From assembly GCA_034231615.1 (NCBI GenBank), contig CM067298.1, positions 49,891,832-49,955,831 of the forward strand: a DNA stretch of 64,000 bases, read 5' to 3'. The notes under the pieces were generated by a model that made no database searches, was not told the DNA's origin, and worked only from the letters and a program-made list of their open reading frames with translations. This stretch comes from Meghimatium bilineatum. Lineage: Eukaryota > Mollusca > Gastropoda > Stylommatophora > Philomycidae. Every line of letters begins with the position of its first letter. The stretch's first letter is position 1. Made by a program: the position numbers and the translations under genes. This document shows, one piece after another, positions 11,801-21,600 of this stretch.

Positions 11801-12650
11801 ATTATCAATCAATCAATCAAGTGCCATGCAGAATGGCGTAGGCGGTCATGTTTCTCCACCACTCAGTCTCTTGTATTGTCAATAAGCTCGGTTCGTGAGC
11901 TTCTACCATGCCACAATACAAGTCCATCTAGTAACTTTTCTCTTTGTCGTCTCCTATCTCTTCTCCCCTTGTTCTTCCCAGTCGTTATTAAGTGTTCAAT
12001 CTGTGCTCTTCTCAGCACATGCGCTCGGAACATTGATTGCCTGCCCCTAATGTTTGATATGATTGATCTTTTTACGCCAGCATTAATAAACTCTGCATTA
12101 GTTTTCTTAGCTGTCCATGGTAGTTTCATCATTCTTCTCAGAAACCCCATTTCTGTAGCCTCTAATTCGCTTTCAATGTTTTTGTTTACAGTCCATGCTT
12201 CACATCCATAAAAAAAAATTAGTTCGATATAATATCTCAGCACTCGAATTCGCGTCTGCATTAATATTCTTCCATTGCACAAAATGGTTCTAATTGTTTG
12301 GAATCCTGATTTGGCTTGTGCTGTTCGGCTCTTTATCTCGCTTGAACATTAACCTTCTGATGTTAACAGGATATCAAGATATTTCTCTTTTTCAACTTGT
12401 GCTAATTTTGTGCCATTAATAATTATATTGTTTCTTGGTGGTGTATGTCTTCGATATAACCATTATTTCAGTTTTCTTCTTGTTTAAACTGAGACCTGTA
12501 TTTTCACTTTCAGTACTTTATCTAATAGGGTTTGTAGTTCCTGTTCGCTTCCTGCGATCAATACTGTGCCATCAGCATATCTCAAGTTATTTATATTGCA
12601 TCCTCCCACTTGTATTACATGGTTTTGTTATGCACTATGTAAATTTTATA
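11801..12650 (-). mobile_element. LINE 3' half with (TTGA)n tail
   Basis: The minus strand has an RT remnant (NLRYADGTVLIAGSEQELQ-like, two frames), then a 139-codon open stretch at 12282-11863 with FFYGCEAWTVNK, LEATEMGFLRRMMKLPWT, RGRQSMFRAHVLRRA and GRRDRRRQREKLLDGL. A shifted frame gives WRNMTAYAILHGT and a stop, matching the W-x-x-M-x-A-x-A-x-x-HGT end common to many invertebrate endonuclease/RT LINEs. The tail is ATCAATCAATCAATCA on the plus strand at 11803-11818. 5'-truncated and broken. Confidence 0.75.
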
Positions 12651-12724
12651 TCTGATAACATCTTTTCTTTTTTTAAATACAAAACTAAATAGTGCATGGG
12701 AATTTAGTTACTGTTGCTGGCAAG

Positions 12725-13025
12725 GTACCATGAACGTGCTGGGCCCCGTGTGAGTCACATGTTACCTTGAAATTCTTTGTCTCCTGTGCATAACATGTTA
12801 CCTTGAACGTGCTGAGCCCGGTATGAATCACACGTTACATTGAGTGTGCTGAACCCGGTATGAATCACATATTACCTTGAACGTGCTGAGCCCGGTATGA
12901 ATCACTTGTTACCGTGAACGTTTTTAGCCCCGTATGCATCACATGTTACCTTGAAATTATTTGTCTCCTGTGCATAACATGTTACCCTGAACGTGCTGAG
13001 CCCGGTATGAATCACATGTTACATG
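12725..13025. repeat. 37-bp tandem array, about 8 copies
   Basis: The unit is about TTACCTTGAACGTGCTGAGC followed by CCGGTATGAATCACATG. Two of the units are a variant with TTGTCTCCTGTGCATAAC, about 220 bp apart, suggesting a larger repeat made of several units. Copies differ by substitutions; the first and last are partial. Confidence 0.85.
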
Positions 13026-13454
13026 TTTTATGCAAATGCATCGTGTCTTGTAGTTGTCGTGCATCGTGGATAATGCACAAGAAATGCAATATGACTGGAA
13101 CATACTTATTCGAACGTGCAGCAACTGGAGCCTGGACTTCTAGATCAAGGTACAAAGAATAGTGGCATTGCTTTCTTCCCAAGTATGTCGTAGGAGGTGC
13201 CCAAGGAAAACTGGGAAATGTGCTGACAGACTGTCACCTGTTTAAAAAAATATCAATGCCGCTGTTTGACTTGTCTCACTTGCGGATCATTGTATTCTAT
13301 AAAATGGCCTCCATGGATGATAGTATACAGTAGGCCTGCGTGCTTGTGCGTCATATTCGACGGTTGTAGGAAATTGTAGTTGTAGGAAATGCTACATTAC
13401 TTCGGATGGGTCAACAAATGTGACAGAGGCATGATGCGATAGTTGGCCAAAAAT

Positions 13455-13610
13455 TCGTCTTCTTCAGCATTCATTCTCAAACTATCGCCGTATCTTTCTT
13501 GTAGGAGGACATGAGTATACTAGTTTCCAGCAGGATGCAGTCCAGAGAATATAAATGTGTTGTGTTACCATTTTATTTGTGTCAATCGCTCGACACATCC
13601 CTCTTGGTCA
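13455..13610 (-). mobile_element. GAA-tailed SINE-like element, subfamily B
   Basis: The reverse complement shows the GAAGAAGACG end, a tail with TTTGAGAATGAATGCTG, the subfamily-B insert (GGAAACTAGTATACTCATGT) and CTGGACTGCATCCTGC. The head is lost near 13610. Confidence 0.65.
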
Positions 13611-13868
13611 GAAGACCATAATTGTATAATGTGTTCCTGACACGACCTCATGATCCTGAGACAAGCATTATCGGGATGTCTCCCTTCTGGGACTAAAGTT
13701 GCAATCATAAACTTCCCCAAACACATTCATGCCTTTGATACATCCACTTTTATACCAGTCTGGGTATGGTCTCATTAACTCAAACTAACGAGTGTCTTTG
13801 ATTTTGTCAGACAGACTATGTGCTGTCAAGAGCTACCTGCGCACAACTAAATGGATTATTTCATCATC

Positions 13869-14221
13869 ATTATACTAGTGCATATTTTTCATATTTGTAA
13901 CGCACATACTTAGAATACATTGAATATTCCCGTGCAAGTATTTTGTATCTTACCCATCCCATATAGGGTCAGTGACCCAAAGCCATGCTGAAGTCGGATG
14001 TGTCAGGCCGAAAGGCACAGATATCGCAGCAATGCTGTAAGCCATGACACAACGCATTCCGTTCTCCGGACTACATCCTGCTAACCTGCAGGAGTTTGAG
14101 AACGAACGCAGAAGAACAAAAAGAAGAAGAAGAACCATAATTATACTAGTGCATATTTTTCATATTTGTAACGCACATACTTAGAATACATTGAATATTC
14201 CCGTGCAAGTATTTTGTATCT
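13869..14221. repeat. Identical 82-bp direct repeats flanking the SINE-like element
   Basis: 13869-13950 and 14140-14221 are identical over 82 bp, from ATTATACTAGTGCATATTTT to GTGCAAGTATTTTGTATCT. They directly abut the element on both sides, as a target-site duplication would, but are much longer than the usual 7-20 bp. Confidence 0.93.
13951..14139 (+). mobile_element. GAA-tailed SINE-like element, subfamily A, with long flanking repeats
   Basis: Starts CCCATCCCATATAGGGTCAG, has GAAGTCGGATGTGTCAGGCC, CCGGACTACATCCTGCTAAC and TTTGAGAACGAACGCAGAAG, and ends in GAAGAAGAAGAACCATA. It is truncated at the head relative to the 284-bp copy at 31812-32095. The flanks are two identical 82-bp sequences. 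Confidence 0.85.
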
Positions 14222-14229
14222 CCGTTTAC

Positions 14230-14960
14230 TAATTAACTCTGTATACAAAATATTAGAAGACATTTGGAGAATAATAATAATTAGGATAATTTAGGGATGA
14301 ATTCCCCAAAGATCCTTCTGGAAGGTGACGTGTGGGGGAAGATATAACTGATAATCGCAAAATAATGATGTAAAATAATATATGTGTTTGTAACAGCTAA
14401 ATACATTGCAACAATGAATAAGTATGTAAAAGAAGACTATAATTGAAGCATATTCAATAGACTGTCGACAGGACATGATATCCCAGAGGTTAACTGTGTG
14501 AAAAATATACTATAGCCTGGCAGAGTAAGAAAGCATATGTTAAAATGTGAATAATGTATCAGACAATCAACAGGACTAATTATGTTAGGGGATAACGTTT
14601 CAAAAAAGTATATATGAACAAGCCATATTGTAAGCCAGTGTTTAACTTTGTAATGAGTAAGAAAATACAACAATATGAAAATGATAAATAGACTTGATTC
14701 AACTAGCGATCTTTGAAGAGACCAACATTGTTGAGAGAGGCAAAATCAATGTGTTTGAATTGTATACACGACCACAATTGTGACCACAAGAATGCATTAT
14801 GTAATCCCGTAACTATTGACAGCTCTAAAAGTTGAATTCATTATTGACAATATGAAAAGTGTAATATTTACAGTCAGCATATGGTGACACACCAAATATT
14901 AACAATATCTATATATGGCAAACTTGGTCATTTGCTATGTTGTCACGTCAACACATCACA
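14230..14960. other. Region downstream of the SLC17 stop codon
   Basis: AT-rich; it must include the 3' UTR of the minus-strand gene. I see no clear AATAAA or ATTAAA on the minus strand, and no repeat family. Confidence 0.4.
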
Positions 14961-14963
14961 TCT

Positions 14964-15101
14964 TCAATCACTCTCATCTTCTGACTCAGGAAGAGCCCAT
15001 TCTTGGATCTTACCAGAAGCAAGTGAAGCAAAGACGATGCAATCCACAATGAAGAAACATCCAACTATTTTGAGCAGCGTCTGCCATTGGCTCGGGAGAC
15101 G
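14964..15101 (-). CDS. SLC17-like gene, terminal coding exon with TM12 and stop
   Basis: This 138-nt exon has 45 codons plus TGA. The acceptor has a long pyrimidine-rich tract ending TATTATAG. It encodes QWQTLLKIV (sialin EWQTVFYIA), helix 12, the family end motif SGKIQEWALPE (sialin KGEVQNWAL) and a short acidic tail ESEDESD. It starts in phase 0, matching the exon at 18271. No clear AATAAA was seen within about 1 kb downstream, so the 3' UTR end is not defined. Confidence 0.93.
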   Translation of the reverse strand, partial: RLPSQWQTLLKIVGCFFIVDCIVFASLASGKIQEWALPESEDESD

Positions 15102-18100
15102 CTATAATAGGATGATAAGAAAAATGTAGAAGACATAAACAATGGCATTATAATAGTGTAGATATGTATAGGAAATACAAAAATGAAGTTATACAGCTCT
15201 AACAAAAGCACACCAGTGAAGATGTATGTATGTTAATTATAGTATCACATCAAATAATGAGGCAATTGGAACATACTGAAGCCATCTGTTGCTCGGGTGA
15301 TTTAGCTCACAACAACTTCATTCAGATGTAGTTTCTCTGTATATTTGTACCTCTTCCATTATATCCATCAAACTACAAATCAATTTGGTTGCATTTGCCA
15401 CATTCACTATGTAGGAAATTGCTCAATCATTTAGATTTGTAAAAATTATACCAAATACTTAGTGCCAACAAAAGTCGTTGTGTATTTATGTACATTAATA
15501 ACGACTTTACGTTGCATGCATTGTTGTAGTTTAGTATGAATGTGTATAAGTCATTTATTCTACTTATATAAAAACAACATTACTGTTAATGTTGGTCCGC
15601 GTATTGAGTAAATTGATTCATAGAAAAATGAAGTTATTACTACAGTGAATGTTGAAAGTGTTAACTATTGCCTGGATATATTTCGTAAAGTCGTATATAG
15701 ACTATGGATAATTTCGTTTTTATTTTGAAATTATTGACCGGGCCACATCTTTTTTTCGGGGTGTGGTTGGTCAATTACGGAAAACCGGTTTACTTGTGTT
15801 ACCTTGCATTTGATGCCCTGAGGTGACATCAAATAGTGAGTTGCGGAAGAGACCGCGCTAGTGTCCGATGGAAGTAGAGAGAAAAATAGAGAAAGATAGG
15901 AAAATCCTGAGAAAGAAGTCTGAAACGTAGCTAGATATTCACTGAACTAGAACTAACAGGGAAAAGAGGAGAACTGGAAGACCGATGAATACATGAAAAA
16001 AGAACACCACAAGAAGAGTTCGAATGATTTGGGATCTCGTAGAACAGACGCAGAAGACAGTACAGTACATACCTCATTGAAGAGCGAAAGTTGCAAACTT
16101 TTGTTTCAGCGGGAACTGAGAGGAAATATACAGATAATACGGAACTGAGAGGAAATATACAGATAATACATGTGATCTTGTAGAAAAATAAGAACATCGC
16201 AAACATATAGAAAAAAGTAATGAATATATCTTAAAATAACATTGCTCACTCTCATCAGAAGAGACGTTACACATTATTGTTGTTTGCGTTCTTCGGCAAA
16301 ACTGTCGCTATATTTCTCTTGCTGCAGGATAATATTCATACACGCTTTCCACCACGATACAGACCAGAAAGCAGAGATCATAAGGGTTACTGGCGACCGT
16401 TTTATTCACAACAATAAGCTGCCACTTCCAACTTAGGCAGATAGCCTTCATTATTGGAACACATCTTTAGAAGGAGAAATGTGAAACACATCGTGACAGT
16501 AGACATGTTAAAGAACAAGAATAACATACAAAGACACGGTTAGAAAAATAACGACTGCTTGAGAATGTTGCAAGGAGAACATTGATATAAAAAATAATTA
16601 AGAACACACATGAAAGAAGGTAGTGGCCAAAAAAGATAACTAACGTTGCACGATTTGATTATAGGAATAACAGTATAGCCTAGCGTATTCTATCTGCTAA
16701 ATATATGAAGATGTGTATGCATGCATTGAGGTATCTATATCTGTAAATTTAAGTTTATATGTTAACACCATATGGCATGCAGGCAATCTTACATACTTGT
16801 TTCGTTTATATACGATATGCATGTAGTCTCTAGATCTGAATGTTAACAAACCATATTACGTAGTGTCACCGCCAATCTAAATGAGATACAGGGATTTTGT
16901 AGACACTTAGTACATATGTATAAGCTATCCGTGTCAATGGTGGACCATTCTTCTTCTTCATTTGCGTTGGCTCTAGAAAAACGATTTATAGTTGTCCTTG
17001 TGATTATTTCCAAGATTAACTGCATTAGGTTGCTACTTCAAAGCAAAAATGCCATATTTGGCAATGTTGGTCAAGCACAGTCGGTTTCAGTATGTATTTA
17101 ATCGCTCGTTGATTTCCCTAACGCAACCGTCTTTCAGCGTGTCGACACCATTTGCTCTTTCAATCGACTAAGCGTATCGACACCATTTGCTCTTTCAATC
17201 GACTATTTGCAGTCTTGATCACCCACTGTATTCTTGGTTTATTAATTCAGTTGACATTCTGTTGCCACAACGTAGCATTTTAATTGATGCTCTGAATTCT
17301 TCCCTATTCTCCGTGAGGTGCAATACTACAGCTATATTTAAACTATCTGATTTGCCTATTATTTATCACCGGCCTATGCCCCTATTACCAGAAAACATGC
17401 GCTCCAGAATGATATTTTCAATGTCGATTTGCCCTTGGCGGACCGAACACACATATATCTGAAAGTAGATTTTGAAATAGAACATGCATGTAAGTAGAAT
17501 TGGACTTCAGCCGATTACGACATCTCCTATAAGTGTTCATTGTTAGTAGTATTCTCGAGTTCCAAGTCAGATCATTAATATATTGCATCCACCTTTATTA
17601 CAAGACAGTCTACGGCAATTTGCAATATAATATAAATCCTTTCACACCTGGCTATAGTTATGAAATTGGTGCATATCATTGGACATGGATCTCTTTATGA
17701 ATAAGTCAAATATAGAAAAAATCTTAGTAGTTAGTAATATTCCATTACTTGTAATCAAGTTGGTAAGCAATGACTGTTGGTTTTCTTATTGTAAAGAAAC
17801 TCCAGTGACATAAACATGCATTTTGATGCAGGATTAAGTAATCATCATTTCCTTGCTAATCTTCAGTTATAGGTAAGTTCCATGGCAGTAACCCGTCTTC
17901 CGAGGTAAAGATAACTTTTCATGTATTTAGCGGCCGCAACTATTCGGTGGTCAGTTCCTGTTCTTGCTTTGTTAACATTTCCCAACGCATGCGTCTCGTG
18001 CCCTTTACAGGTGGGTCGACTAAAAAGCGGTCATCTCAGATGAAAAATCAATTTTTAGTTGACCCAAGTAATGTGTTTGTCTGGACGTGGTTTCGAATCT

Positions 18101-18561
18101 GGCATAATGTAACCATTTGACAGTTTATGTCAATTTTCAACATTAAAGTAAATTTTGTAACATCCTGTTGCGGTTAAGAAATCGCTGCAGTTCGTTGGAC
18201 ATGGATTGCACCTGTTAGAAGTAAGCTATATTCCATTACATAATGCATTAGATTACGTAATCGTACTTACTTCTGCTAGTATAATATTTGTTAAAAGCGG
18301 CGCTAAAATACCGGACACAGTAGCTAACGTATTTGAAATTCCAAATAGCACGCCGGCATGCTGTGGGGCTATATCGACGACGTTAGTCAGAAAGCCTGTT
18401 CCATATTGAAACCCACATATAGTGATGCATATTATAAGAATATTAACAGCGATTATACGATTCGTACAGTCAAAGAAGCTGGCAAGTATAATTAACAGGC
18501 CCGGTATCAAAGTTCCTGAAACAAAAATATTCATTGAAACCATAGATACGGCCAGAAGGTT

Positions 18562-18607
<46 letters not shown>

Positions 18608-21600
18608 CTATTGATTAAACAAATATGCAATTTATAATAAAGAAATGCAATTATTCTATCAATTACAATCGCTTAGAGACTAGGTGCTCCTAAGTTTAAT
18701 ACGCCGTTTTTCAAGCTCACTTTGTTCAATGTTTGTTGTCCTGTGGATGTGGTATAATTTCATAACAATAATGCTCATCTATGTCCATTAAGCTTCATGA
18801 ATGGGTTACCAGAACAAAATATGATCAGTAAAAGTGGATGATACGATGTGGATCATTTACAACAGAGCTGTTTGTGATCAAATTATGTCGCTGACACAAA
18901 TACATCACACTCATATACAATCTTACAAAAAGACTATACTAAAGATGATGAATTATACTTTATTATGTTCATTTTTCTTGTATTCTTCCATCAGGATATC
19001 ACAACCCAATAACTTAAGAACTATACAATTTAAACTTAGTCATAAGGCCATTAGTTTCGAAGCAATGGTGTCTCAGTATGCCATATTTTTTCCCTGTTAT
19101 TTTGATGCAGATTGCATGCACGAACCATGTGCTCTGTTTCTTTTCGATTCGTCTATACATACACACGTTCATCTTTATTTTGTTCTATCTTCTATACGTG
19201 CGACTTATTAGCATGTTGTGTACAGTTTAGTGTTTGGACTTTTAAGTTTGGAATTTGGGTGGTTATATTATTTGGTCTTTCAGATGGCTTATGAAATATT
19301 TTCTCGTGTGTGTGTGTGTTTGTCATTTATGAACTTAATTAGTCACCGTAAAGCTGCAATGACACTTGATTTACGTGTGTGCCATTTGTGTTCAAATTTG
19401 TCCATCAGAAGTGTTTCAAACATTCCTGAACCTTTGTGTAATGTCGACCTCCAAGAGCCTTGATCTTGACCATATTTTCGCAACTATTGTAGTAGATAGA
19501 ACAATTAATAACTCTTTTCCCTTCTGAAAGCTCACCAAAAAATATCTTAATGTGAAAATAAACTGTAAATGGGTGACATCTAGAAGAAGGGAATAAAGTA
19601 TTGGTTGTCTATACACAGGTGAATGGTTCATAGTTGCCGTTAAACGTAGGAGTGGGAGTTTAAGCTGTCCTTTCAAGGTCAGATATGTTGCCTTGGTTGC
19701 ATTTAGTCCATGTTTGTTCAAAGTTATCTTGATGTTTTCCATCCACTGTTTTCTTGATCTACCTTTGGCTTTACGCCCGGATATTATTTTGTTATATGCT
19801 CTTACTGGTATCTGGTTTGGGTTCATTCTCATAAGGTGACTGAACCATTTTACTTGCTGTATTTTCAATACGTTTAATACATGATATTACACCAACTCTT
19901 TTCCTATAGTCCGTTCAGATTCGTTTGCCGAGATGTTATGATTTATAATTCAAAAAGTTCTTGATGATTTCACATGAATTTTGGCATACGTTGTTAAAAT
20001 GTCCATGTCGCGAAAACATATGTGTTACTTGATGTCTAGCTGTAACGGTTATTTGAAAGCGGCGAATTCTTTTGATGTTTGCCCATGTAAATATTATTTC
20101 GACCATAAACAAAATATTTTACAGTAATCTAGTGCAATGATGACCCATAGGCGTGTCCACAAAATTTTACATGGTGGCAGGTGTAAAAAAATTTAAAATA
20201 TATCTTTTGTTCGTAGAGTCAATTTGATATTGTTCCATGCTCTTGGTGTGAGTTTCACAAATGTTGTCGCTGCCTTTGAAATAAGTACATATATTTCTTC
20301 ATGTAAGGAAATTTTGTCTGTAATAGTTGATCCAAGATATCTGAACTTCTGTATTGAATCAAGCGGGCTAATTTTTATAAGTAATGGTTGATGGTTTGCT
20401 TATAACATTTTTTTGAATTGCTTGGGTGGTATTGAGCAATGAAATGTTTTACAAATCAACTTGTAAATTTTGCAAATCAAACTTTTTTTAGTGTAGACTT
20501 AATCAGAGTAATGATCATTCATAATCAGACGAGTCAAATAGGTCGATTACTGTTTTCGGCTGAACAAACAACAAACCTTCCTTTTTCCAATATTCCTCTT
20601 CTTGGCGTAACACATGATCCTCACATTTCACCCAGTAGTCTTTATGTATATTTGATAGAGCCTGATTTGTAAGTGTCTCAATATCACATAATTTGAAAGT
20701 TGTATTTGTAGATGCTACGTGCCCTTTAACTTTTGCCCACATTAGCTCTATAGGATTTAAGTGTGCATGATATGGAGGTAGTCTCAAACATCTATGACCA
20801 TGTTCTTCAATTAACTTGTCTATTTTAAATATCTTTGTTCGTTGTGTCTGTTTTACAAGGTTAAGCAATTCGGGTTTCAAGTACCTGTCGGTAACTGGTA
20901 TGTGTTCTTTTATGAGCAACGTTTTGATTGCATCTTTTGTACTTGATGATGTTGGGATTCTATCTTCTACGTTCACTACGTTATGGTATGAAGCATTGTC
21001 CATTATCAGACAAGAAGGTCTATCTAATATTGGAAGAATACTTTTTTCGATCCAGTCTTCGAATATGTGCCCATTCATTTCGGAGTGGTAGTCTCTATTG
21101 TCAATGGATTTTGAAATGAAAATTAGATGAGCATTCTGCAACAACCCATTATGTCTGCTACCTGCATGTGCAACTATCAAACGTTGCCCTTTACTACTTG
21201 GTACTGATCTTTTAATACTTCCATCTGCTAACTGCCATTCCTTTTCATTTGTATGATGAGCGTTGATCCAAGTTTCATCTAAATACACAATATCATAACC
21301 ATTCTCGCGCATTCCCTTCACTTCACGTAAATTCTTGCTTCTAAGAGCTACCAGATGTGGCTTTTCACAAATAATGTTTTTTTCCACCAGCATACTTTCT
21401 AAAGGTGAAGCCTGCATTTCTTACAGTTTTCCATAATAAAGTTTTTGATATTTCAATGTCGTTATTAGTTTTCAGCCAAATCTTCAACTTTCTAAGTGTC
21501 ACTTCTTCGTTTTTATCAAACATTCTACATATTTCTCTTTTTACTAGGTCCTTATCGAAACTGTCTATCTTTTCTTTCCTTCCTTGCTTTCGTGAATTTG

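Noticed and set aside
11876-12211. 111-codon plus-strand frame
   Set aside because: Antisense shadow of the LINE C-terminal region on the minus strand.
13869-14221. Possible solo or paired LTRs because of identical direct repeats
   Set aside because: 82 bp is too short, there are no TG...CA ends, and the enclosed DNA is a known GAA-tailed SINE-like copy.
14881-15129. 82-codon open frame on the plus strand
   Set aside because: It is antisense to the terminal SLC17 exon (15101-14964), whose frame, splice site and stop are well supported.
15931-16274. Minus-strand frames rich in Ser/Phe/Tyr
   Set aside because: They come from a 29-bp tandem duplication and AT-rich DNA in the last SLC17 intron. 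No splice sites or motifs fit.
18516-18630. Upstream continuation of the SLC17 frame through (TG)n
   Set aside because: The acceptor TTTTTGTTTCAG at 18516 and the phase of the previous exon place the exon start at 18515. The rest is intronic.
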